Made by a program: the position numbers and the translations under genes. A DNA stretch of 14,339 nucleotides, from positions 1-14,339 of the forward strand of contig JALTJN010000392.1 in assembly GCA_027076405.1 (NCBI GenBank). The letters run 5' to 3'. The notes beneath the pieces were generated by a model, which was not told the DNA's origin, did no database searches, and was given only the letters and a program-made list of their open reading frames with translations. This DNA is from Chromatiales bacterium (GTDB lineage: Bacteria > Pseudomonadota > Gammaproteobacteria > UBA6429). Positions 1-6,411 of this stretch are shown piece by piece (positions within the stretch are counted from its first letter, which is position 1; every line of letters begins with the position of its first letter).

Positions 1-436
1 GAGGTGTTTTTTCACTTTGCGGGACTTCCTGCACTTCACCAAACATCTCCGAAGTAGACGCTTGATAAAAACGAATTTTTGGATTAACAATACGAATGGC
101 TTCTAATAAACTTACCGCGCCAAGCCCGGTGATTTTTCCCGTAGTAATTGGCTGATCAAATGAAACAGCAACAAAACTTTGAGCAGCCAAATTATAAACT
201 TCATCCGGCTGCGCATTTTCAAGCAAGCGAATACTAGAACCTAAATCGGTTAAGTCGTATTCGGCAAGATGAAGATTAGGGTTATTTCTTATACCTAATT
301 CTTCTATACGCCAGAAATTCGTTGACGCTGTACGACGATAAGCGCCATAAACGGTGTAGCCTTTTTCAAGCAAAAGCTCAGCTAGATATGCGCCATCTTG
401 GCCAGTTATGCCTGTTATGATTGCTTTTTTATCCAC
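1..436 (-). CDS. gmd: GDP-mannose 4,6-dehydratase, N-terminal 145 residues (cut by window edge)
   Basis: Gmd converts GDP-D-mannose to GDP-4-keto-6-deoxy-D-mannose in the cytoplasm, the branch point to GDP-D-rhamnose, GDP-L-fucose, GDP-perosamine and related donors. I translated the reverse complement by hand. It opens with a short-chain dehydrogenase NAD(P)-binding fold whose glycine motif is GITGQDG (residues 9-15), followed by YGAYRRT near residue 30 and [13 protein letters not shown] near residue 81. The active-site stretch STSEMFG (127-133) supplies the family's catalytic Thr128 and Glu130; the Tyr and Lys of the site lie beyond the edge. The start is GTG at 436: the frame has a TAA two codons upstream, and GAGAAGG sits 7 bases before the GTG. 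The gene is 307 bases downstream of its neighbour, so it may have its own promoter. The partner enzyme (Rmd, Fcl or Per type) that would fix the final sugar is not in the window. Confidence 0.96.
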   Translation of the reverse strand, partial: MDKKAIITGITGQDGAYLAELLLEKGYTVYGAYRRTASTNFWRIEELGIRNNPNLHLAEYDLTDLGSSIRLLENAQPDEVYNLAAQSFVAVSFDQPITTGKITGLGAVSLLEAIRIVNPKIRFYQASTSEMFGEVQEVPQSEKTP

Positions 437-443
437 TAGTTAA

Positions 444-450
444 CCTTCTC
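444..450 (-). promoter_or_regulatory. Shine-Dalgarno site that sets the GTG start of gmd
   Basis: On the minus strand this reads GAGAAGG, 7 bases before the GTG at 436. No ATG is available in frame because a TAA lies two codons upstream of the GTG, so this site supports the non-ATG start. Confidence 0.7.
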
Positions 451-567
451 TTAAATATATTAAATTCTAAAATAGAACGACTATTCATTTCTATATACAA
501 TACAAACCTCCATCTCACCTATTTTATCCAATTTACCTTTCCCAATGAATGATTTTAGCTAATTACT

Positions 568-595
568 AACTTATTGTTTTCATCCACACAGTCAA
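568..595 (-). promoter_or_regulatory. Possible sigma70 promoter upstream of gmd
   Basis: On the minus strand, TTGACT (590-595, five of six matches to the -35 consensus) is followed by a 16-base spacer and TAAGTT (568-573), which matches the -10 consensus only at the first two positions and the last. It would start transcription roughly 125 bases before gmd. In A+T-rich DNA such pairs arise by chance, so this is a weak call. Confidence 0.25.
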
Positions 596-743
596 GGATA
601 TGTTTTTTCAGCTTCATTGTTATCTTACCACTGATAAAATATGAGATGAATACAATCACCCTATCCCCTTTCGGAGGGCACATAATTAGACAAACCATAC
701 ACTGAAACCAGGTAATCACTCAAAACAACTTAAAAACAGTTAT

Positions 744-1601
744 CTAGAACTCATTCTTTCTACAAGGAAGCAAGGTCGCAATTAGAAAAAACAATAAATC
801 ACCACCAACAGTAATAACTCTTGATATCAAAACGGCTAGTAACATGTCTGCCTCAGCAACAAGCCCATTCAAAAATAACACCAACATCAGTTCACGTACT
901 CCAACACCCGCTGGAGCACCCGGTGTAACCATCCCCAATAGCAACGAAACTACAAATGCACCACAAAGTAATAATACCAGTTGGAAGGAAATTAAGTTGC
1001 CCCCTATAACAAAGGCAAATAGACCCGCAAACACCAAACCGGTAAGAACAAAGAAAACTGTATACAGTACTACGGCATATGCTATCTGCACACTTAAGTA
1101 CTTTCCTAAACCAGCAACAACAATTGCTACAATGCTAACAAACATTATTAGCACCCAAACACCAGATACCGTAATGGAAAAGTATGGTAACAGTAATATA
1201 CAAAAAAAGGCTGCTGACAGCGAAACAAGACCAAGTTCCCATGCCGAGGTTTTTGCCAGAGACCACCCCGAAATTCCGGATGCCATTCCCAATGATTGTC
1301 TACTAGCCAAATGTATAATATTTCCTGGAATATATTTGGCTAACTGAGAAACCCCAAAGATATTAATTGCACATAGATCAGTTACCTCAACTCCGAATTT
1401 TTTTAGCAATAATTTCCACGCTATAGCTAAAATAGTGACAGATAACGCATAAATAACTGTTAGAGCAATAATTATAAAAAAATCAAATATTGTAAATCGA
1501 GAAAAGTTAAGCTGTCCGCCATATTCAAATAACTTAAATACTACAAAAACAACACCTATAACACCTAAAACAAATCCAGCCCAGCGTAGAATTTTTTTCA
1601 T
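744..1601 (-). CDS. Flippase-like / LPG-synthase transmembrane family protein (PF03706-like)
   Basis: This 285-residue protein is almost entirely hydrophobic, with about seven or eight predicted membrane helices. It shows two marks I associate with the lysylphosphatidylglycerol-synthase-TM / AglD-like family: an early AKYIPGNIIHLASRQ segment (about residues 88-102) and a late GVGVRELMLVLF segment (about 236-247) followed by a final helix pair. It has no soluble catalytic domain. Family members in polysaccharide loci are often annotated as flippases or lipid-linked sugar helpers, but their activity is seldom proven. Here it lies downstream of a GtrB-like GT2, a methyltransferase and an acyltransferase, so a role in moving a polyprenyl-phosphate sugar across the inner membrane is a reasonable inference. 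It starts at ATG 1601 with no obvious Shine-Dalgarno site, 80 A+T-rich bases after the acyltransferase gene. Confidence 0.75.
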   Translation of the reverse strand: MKKILRWAGFVLGVIGVVFVVFKLFEYGGQLNFSRFTIFDFFIIIALTVIYALSVTILAIAWKLLLKKFGVEVTDLCAINIFGVSQLAKYIPGNIIHLASRQSLGMASGISGWSLAKTSAWELGLVSLSAAFFCILLLPYFSITVSGVWVLIMFVSIVAIVVAGLGKYLSVQIAYAVVLYTVFFVLTGLVFAGLFAFVIGGNLISFQLVLLLCGAFVVSLLLGMVTPGAPAGVGVRELMLVLFLNGLVAEADMLLAVLISRVITVGGDLLFFLIATLLPCRKNEF

Positions 1602-1681
1602 AAATTTGTATATATAAAAAATTGTTTTAGCATTTTAACGAAAATTAATAAAATATTTTCTTAATATTGCGCATAAAAATT

Positions 1682-2239
1682 TCAAACCCTTGGTACTTTA
1701 AGTTTTTTTATTACTTTTGCAGGAACTCCCGCAACAATTGTGTAAGGCTCTACATCTTTAGTAACAACAGCACCTGCAGCAACAACCGCTCCTTTACCAA
1801 TACTGCTTACAGGTTCAAGTATTATTGCTTTAGCACCTATCCACACGTTATCGTTAATAGTTAGTGAAGAAGAAACATACTCCCATGACGATTTAGGTCC
1901 TGTATTCACCTTATGATCATGTGTTTCAATCAACACACTCTGGCTAAGCCAGACATCATCACCTACTGTTACGCCACCACTATAATCAATTTCCACGTCT
2001 CGATGGATCTTTACCTGTTGACCAAAGACCAGATCACCACCACCTACTCCATGAGGTCTGACAAACAAACAATTTGACCCCACCAATAAACCACCTCCAG
2101 CAGTAAACAGCAGTTTAATAACTAAATGACGGAGATTAAGCAATGGAGGCATATCTGCCAACTTAAAGCCGACGAGTGTTTGCATTAGCCTACTAAAGGC
2201 CTCAAAAATCCAATTTAAATAATATTTTTTTTTACTCAA
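1682..2239 (-). CDS. Hexapeptide-repeat (LbH) acyltransferase, probably O-acetyltransferase
   Basis: The 185-residue protein has a basic, partly hydrophobic N-terminus (1-45) followed by a left-handed beta-helix built from imperfect hexapeptides, visible as [15 protein letters not shown] (90-104), [16 protein letters not shown] (126-141), [19 protein letters not shown] (145-163) and the closing [14 protein letters not shown] (166-179). THDH at 106-109 supplies the usual catalytic His (H107). It belongs to the maltose-acetyltransferase / NodL / WcaF type of acetyl-CoA-dependent sugar O-acetyltransferases; the acceptor sugar cannot be read from sequence. The start is TTG at 2239, supported by a strong AGAGGTGGG just upstream; the first in-frame ATG comes only at residue 20, beyond conserved-looking sequence. 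It follows the methyltransferase gene by 48 bases and probably adds an acetyl group to the same glycan or its precursor. Confidence 0.88.
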   Translation of the reverse strand: MSKKKYYLNWIFEAFSRLMQTLVGFKLADMPPLLNLRHLVIKLLFTAGGGLLVGSNCLFVRPHGVGGGDLVFGQQVKIHRDVEIDYSGGVTVGDDVWLSQSVLIETHDHKVNTGPKSSWEYVSSSLTINDNVWIGAKAIILEPVSSIGKGAVVAAGAVVTKDVEPYTIVAGVPAKVIKKLKVPRV

Positions 2240-2241
2240 AA

Positions 2242-2250
2242 CCCACCTCT
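2242..2250 (-). promoter_or_regulatory. Strong Shine-Dalgarno site supporting the TTG start at 2239
   Basis: The minus strand reads AGAGGTGGG followed by TT and then TTG. The GAGGTG core lies at a workable distance from the TTG, which is why I take this rare start codon rather than the internal ATG at residue 20. Confidence 0.7.
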
Positions 2251-2287
2251 TTTAATACAAATACGCTTATGTAAATACAGGCACCTC

Positions 2288-3028
2288 CTACACACTCTTC
2301 TTTTTCGCACAAATGACTACCGTCAAGCCGAAAGGCAATTTAACACCATACTTAATAAGTTTTGATTCAATTTTTAAGATTCTATAAAAAACAAAACTCA
2401 GCAATGAGGATTTTGGAACCTTTTGCTTTTCTATTACTTTTTTCTTTTTAAAAAGCGATTTAACAAAAAGTAGGGAGCGAGCTGTAACTGCCAATGGAAA
2501 TAGAAACATATTAAAATAGCTTTTCTTAACAACAGTAAAATCATCTTTAAACAAAAAAGTAAATCTGGACAAAGAATAGCGCCTATAATGCATTAACACT
2601 CTATCATGATCACCAAACAACCACTGGTAGGCCGGAGCTGTAGCAATTACTATCCCATCATCATTTAAGTGTTCAAACAGCCAATCTACGGCTTCTTTAT
2701 CATTCTCTATGTGTTCGATAACATCAAAAGCACCGATTACATCATATTTTCTATCAAGCTTTTCAGGTATTGGTACTGTAATTAAGTTGCGTATAGAATC
2801 TATCCCTTTAAGTGACTCGATACCTTTTTCATTAATCTCAAGTGCGTCAACATTACCCCACTGACTTAGAACAGGTATATTTTGACCTATACCTGCCCCA
2901 ATTTCTAAAATATCTACAGTTTTACCAGAAACATGCCTCTGCATGATCTGCTTTATAAGCTCCATCCTTCCCTTGTGCAACCATGAAGTTGACTCACTTA
3001 TATAGTCACTATATGCATTATCCTCCAT
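2288..3028 (-). CDS. Class I SAM-dependent methyltransferase
   Basis: This 246-residue protein has a Rossmann-type SAM fold: motif I ILEIGAGIGQN at 40-50, an acidic ribose-binding end to strand 2 (ALEIN, 62-66), and FDVIEH at 101-106, the usual post-strand-4 site. After the fold comes HDRVLMHYRRYS (131-142), a stretch I associate with methyltransferases found next to DPM/GtrB-like GT2 enzymes. The C-terminus (about 153-246) is hydrophobic and Lys-rich, so membrane association is possible. It may methylate a sugar, a lipid-linked sugar or a chain end; the target is unknown. ATG 3028 overlaps the end of the upstream GT2 gene by 11 bases. An earlier ATG at 3073 would add 15 residues and overlap 56 bases; it has a GAGA-type site upstream, so the start is not settled. 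Confidence 0.88.
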   Translation of the reverse strand: MEDNAYSDYISESTSWLHKGRMELIKQIMQRHVSGKTVDILEIGAGIGQNIPVLSQWGNVDALEINEKGIESLKGIDSIRNLITVPIPEKLDRKYDVIGAFDVIEHIENDKEAVDWLFEHLNDDGIVIATAPAYQWLFGDHDRVLMHYRRYSLSRFTFLFKDDFTVVKKSYFNMFLFPLAVTARSLLFVKSLFKKKKVIEKQKVPKSSLLSFVFYRILKIESKLIKYGVKLPFGLTVVICAKKKSV

Positions 3029-4007
3029 CTGTATGTCCAATCTTGGTTTCAGACTCACTAACAACAATGTCATTATTATCTCTTATACTAGTTGAGCGAA
3101 TAAAAAGCTCACCAATCAGGCCAATTGATATCATCTGTACTGACAGAATACATAGCATCACTCCTAATAAGAGCAGAGGCCTGTCTCCTATAGGCCCTAA
3201 ATCAAGAACCCAAATCACAGATAAATAAGATAATATTCCCCCGCCAATAACCCCTGACATCACCCCTAAACCTCCAAACAGGTGTCCAGGCTTGTGCAGC
3301 CATCTTGTAGTAGCAAGAACCGTGATTAAGTCCAACATGCCTCTAACATATCTCTCAAATCCATATTTAGAGACCCCGTGCTCTCTTGGGTGATGCTCTA
3401 CTTCTATTTCACCAATATTAAAGCCTACATCATGTGCAAGCACTGGAATATAGCGATGAAGTTCTCCATAAACACGTACCGACTGAATAACCTCTTTTTT
3501 ATATGCTTTATAACCACAATTAAAATCGTGCAATTCAACCCCAGTAGCCCATGACGTAACCTTGTTAAATAACTTTGATGGCAGCGTCTTTGATATTGGA
3601 TCATAACGCCTTCGCTTCCATCCCGAGACCAAATCATACCCACTATCTAACAATTCCAGAAACTTTGGTATTTCTTTAGGATCGTCCTGTAGATCCGCAT
3701 CCATAGTAAAAATAACCTGGCCTGTTGCCCTACGAAAACCAACATCAAGCGCTACTGCTTTACCAAAATTCCTACGTAAACGGACTGCAATTATCTTGTT
3801 TTGATAGCTATCTGCAAGCTTACTCATAACAGACCAGGTGTTGTCCTTACTACCGTCATCAACAAAAATAATTTCAGTTTCGTAATTTTTTTGCAACCCT
3901 TCGACCACACCCATGATCTGTTTAGCAAGCACTTCCACTGTATCCTGTTCATCCATAGCTGGAATCACAAAACTTAGGCAGTTAATTTCATCTATATTCT
4001 TACTCAT
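3018..4007 (-). CDS. GT2 polyprenyl-phosphate glycosyltransferase (DPM1/GtrB/ArnC-like)
   Basis: This 329-residue protein has an N-terminal GT-A domain and two C-terminal membrane helices. Nucleotide-sugar and metal-binding signatures are FVDDGSKDNTW (48-58) and the DXD-type DADLQDDP (103-110), with RRNFGKAVAL (78-87) and DFNCGYKAYKKEV (161-173) typical of the bactoprenol/dolichol-phosphate sugar synthases. The helices lie about 243-267 and 276-305. The family moves a sugar from a nucleotide donor to undecaprenyl phosphate on the cytoplasmic face; the sugar cannot be read from sequence. It starts at ATG 4007 with a GAGA site 8 bases before, 29 bases after the GT-C gene. That neighbour is the natural user of the lipid-linked sugar, and the PF03706-like protein further on is a candidate flippase. 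Confidence 0.92.
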   Translation of the reverse strand: MSKNIDEINCLSFVIPAMDEQDTVEVLAKQIMGVVEGLQKNYETEIIFVDDGSKDNTWSVMSKLADSYQNKIIAVRLRRNFGKAVALDVGFRRATGQVIFTMDADLQDDPKEIPKFLELLDSGYDLVSGWKRRRYDPISKTLPSKLFNKVTSWATGVELHDFNCGYKAYKKEVIQSVRVYGELHRYIPVLAHDVGFNIGEIEVEHHPREHGVSKYGFERYVRGMLDLITVLATTRWLHKPGHLFGGLGVMSGVIGGGILSYLSVIWVLDLGPIGDRPLLLLGVMLCILSVQMISIGLIGELFIRSTSIRDNNDIVVSESETKIGHTDGG

Positions 4008-4036
4008 ATAATTATCTCAAGAATTTATTTTATTGA

Positions 4037-6346
4037 CTAGTTGTTATCTATTTTTGGTGACAACGAAACCTTTTGTAAAGCCATGCCTAAAAATCTATAA
4101 TCATTACTTCCTGGCTGACTCGGATTAAGTACATGAAACATCAACTTTATATTACCTTCATCAGAAATCATTTCCTTAGGCAATGTTGCAGTTAATTTTA
4201 CTTGAACACCATCCTCCCTGCTAAATTCATACTGGTCAATCATAACGCTATTAACAAACAGCTTTACTTTAAGTGGCTCTTTATCACGAGGATAAAAAGG
4301 CTTAAACCAAACATTCATTTCTAAATCATTAGATACTGGTTCTGACAACTGAACATTAAAGCCCGCATAATGACCTGATGACCAGTAATTGAGCGGGTCG
4401 GGCTGCCAACAAAAAGTAGGGGATATTCCATTTGACGAAAATTGATCACTACCAAGAACCTCACCAAGTTTGTACTTGGTGCCTAATATTTCTTTCTTTA
4501 CAAATCCAATATCCAGAAGAGCCGGGATAGCAGTTTCATCCCCTATTAAATGACTACGAATTTTCAGCTCCTTCCACTTAACATCACCCTTAATTCTGTC
4601 GTTATATACTTTAGTGTATACATCCCCTAAATCTACATTAACCAACTTATTACTTTTAGCTAACACACTCGCAAGTACAGTATCATTATCAATAAACTCG
4701 ACCTGCATATCACGTGTAGCATACAAATACATCCTCGATACTGGCTTGATTGACCCGCCTTGAAACAATACCAGCTTATCAAGCTGCATATCATTTTTAA
4801 CTAAATAATTGTAGCAGTTTTTATTTTTCGCCCCGGTTCTGAAAATAGCATCTCTACCACCGTCACTCCCCCCTGAAAAACGTAACGGCATAAGGAGATA
4901 CACAGAAGGCAATAAAGATGTTTCTAGCGAAAACACCTCACCCACAGGTGACAACATATAATTACTTGGACTTTTAACATTATCTTCTGTCAACGGAAAT
5001 ACGTTTGACTGTACAGCTACAGACACCATAAGACCTGACATACAAACTCCACTAACAAGGCCTTTCCTTGATATTATTGATTGAAAGAATGCACTCTTAC
5101 TAAAGAACACAAAAGCAATAACAATCATTGGTAACGCCTGCATCGTATATCTAGGGCCATAACTACCACTTCCTCCATATCCATTAGTAGGAAAAGCCAA
5201 CCAATAAATTACAAGATAAGTAAAGAAAGCACCCACTAACATTATGCTTCTCCACGTCAACCCACCCAGCAGTAGAAGCACTAGCAAAACAGCGACTGGA
5301 AAATACGCCAAAAGCCCTGTCTGCCTGCCAACAAAAAGATCAAGTGTTTTTTCTGGCAGTAGCTCGACATTTGATAAAATCGCATTAAATAATGTCATTG
5401 CGTTAAATATTTTATCCGTCAAACCATGATCTGGAACACCAGGCCAATCCTTCTCTAATGGATATGTACCGATAATGCTTAATGATGTAACTTTAAATCT
5501 GAGCCCCTGATAAGGAAGAAGATTACCATCCTGAAACAAATGAACACTCGTGGGTAAGAACCACCCGACTAGCATTACCACCCCCAACATGAGCCACAGT
5601 CGAAATCCGACTAACGAAAACTGCGAAACCATTAAGGCCATAGCAAATATAATAAACGTGGGTTTTTCGTAAACTGCCATACCCATAATAAAAGCACCTG
5701 ACAGCTTATATAATATAACTCTATCTTCTCGATCACTCAAAAGGAGATAGCCCCCTAATATTAACAATGTAGCTATAAAAATATCTGGGTGTGATACTGG
5801 CGTCCAAGCCAGATATGGACTGAACAGCATTAGCCCACTAACCAACATTAGGGCATTTAAGCCACCAATATGCCTGGTTAATATTTTTATCGAAATCAAA
5901 CCAATCAGGCCGACACATATCATATTAAAAATAAGGAACCCAACCAGTCCAAACAATCCAACAAATGGTGATGTAAATAAAGCATATAAAAAAGGTTTAG
6001 CGTAATAAAGCTGATTATCATCACCAACTTTCAAGAAAGCCCCTCTCGGCCCCGTCTCTGAAGGCAACTCCCCCCTAAAACGTGAAAGATCTGCTAGTGT
6101 GTATACCAAATCATGGTCATACCACAAGCTTAGTGCTCCTGCTATATGAACCGCTTGATCACTATATAAATGTTTTGCCCCGGCTGAAGGATAATTGACA
6201 ATCCCAACAGCCATTAATATAAGAATTACGGACAGCCATAAGATTAACGCCAGGTTATCATTATCATGTCGACTAAATATTCGAAGCATTTTGTCTTTGC
6301 GAATTTTTTTATTTAAATTAAAAATAATTCTTTGAAGGTAGCTCAT
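4037..6346 (-). CDS. Polytopic GT-C-like glycosyltransferase with large C-terminal soluble domain
   Basis: In this 769-residue protein, residues 31-450 hold about ten or eleven membrane helices. Residues about 451-769 are soluble and predicted extracytoplasmic. The first loop after helix 1 carries YSDQAVHIAGALSLWYDHDL (61-80), where D63 is placed like the catalytic Asp of GT-C enzymes, and GGSGSYGPRYTMQALP (391-406) resembles the late GPRY loop of bacterial GT-C proteins. GT-C enzymes use polyprenyl-phosphate sugars on the periplasmic side, which fits the GtrB-like enzyme encoded next. The tail looks rich in beta strands near its end, perhaps a carbohydrate-binding sandwich, but I do not recognise the family. 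ATG 6346 has TAAGGTG 8 bases upstream; the next Met is residue 20. It follows the GT4 gene by 65 bases. A polymerase or ligase role is less likely. Confidence 0.78.
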   Translation of the reverse strand: MSYLQRIIFNLNKKIRKDKMLRIFSRHDNDNLALILWLSVILILMAVGIVNYPSAGAKHLYSDQAVHIAGALSLWYDHDLVYTLADLSRFRGELPSETGPRGAFLKVGDDNQLYYAKPFLYALFTSPFVGLFGLVGFLIFNMICVGLIGLISIKILTRHIGGLNALMLVSGLMLFSPYLAWTPVSHPDIFIATLLILGGYLLLSDREDRVILYKLSGAFIMGMAVYEKPTFIIFAMALMVSQFSLVGFRLWLMLGVVMLVGWFLPTSVHLFQDGNLLPYQGLRFKVTSLSIIGTYPLEKDWPGVPDHGLTDKIFNAMTLFNAILSNVELLPEKTLDLFVGRQTGLLAYFPVAVLLVLLLLGGLTWRSIMLVGAFFTYLVIYWLAFPTNGYGGSGSYGPRYTMQALPMIVIAFVFFSKSAFFQSIISRKGLVSGVCMSGLMVSVAVQSNVFPLTEDNVKSPSNYMLSPVGEVFSLETSLLPSVYLLMPLRFSGGSDGGRDAIFRTGAKNKNCYNYLVKNDMQLDKLVLFQGGSIKPVSRMYLYATRDMQVEFIDNDTVLASVLAKSNKLVNVDLGDVYTKVYNDRIKGDVKWKELKIRSHLIGDETAIPALLDIGFVKKEILGTKYKLGEVLGSDQFSSNGISPTFCWQPDPLNYWSSGHYAGFNVQLSEPVSNDLEMNVWFKPFYPRDKEPLKVKLFVNSVMIDQYEFSREDGVQVKLTATLPKEMISDEGNIKLMFHVLNPSQPGSNDYRFLGMALQKVSLSPKIDNN

Positions 6347-6411
6347 AACTCTTACACCTTAATATTGCTCTTATGTTGCAGCATCATTTAATAACAAATA
6401 AATAATCGCTA

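Larger units (their letters stand above)
437..743 (-). other. 307-base intergenic region before gmd
   Basis: This is the longest non-coding stretch in the window and it is A+T rich. On the minus strand it holds a TTGACT box (590-595) followed 16 bases later by TAAGTT (568-573), a possible weak sigma70 promoter about 130 bases before gmd. It also holds an open frame of 54 codons from GTG at 719 to TAA at 555, or 47 codons from ATG at 698. That frame is Cys-rich near its start, lacks a convincing ribosome binding site and resembles nothing I recognise, so I do not call it a gene. I see no strong GC stem followed by a U-tract, hence no clear terminator after the upstream gene. The region may be a transcription joint or a leftover of past gene exchange. 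Confidence 0.4.

Noticed and set aside
664..680. Short GC hairpin (CCCT / AGGG) in the gap before gmd
   Set aside because: The stem is only four base pairs and no U-tract follows on the minus strand, so I do not call it a terminator.
844..1347. 167-codon plus-strand frame
   Set aside because: It lies opposite the clear membrane protein gene at 744-1601, is Thr/Asn/Pro-rich as antisense frames of hydrophobic genes usually are, and has no domain I recognise.
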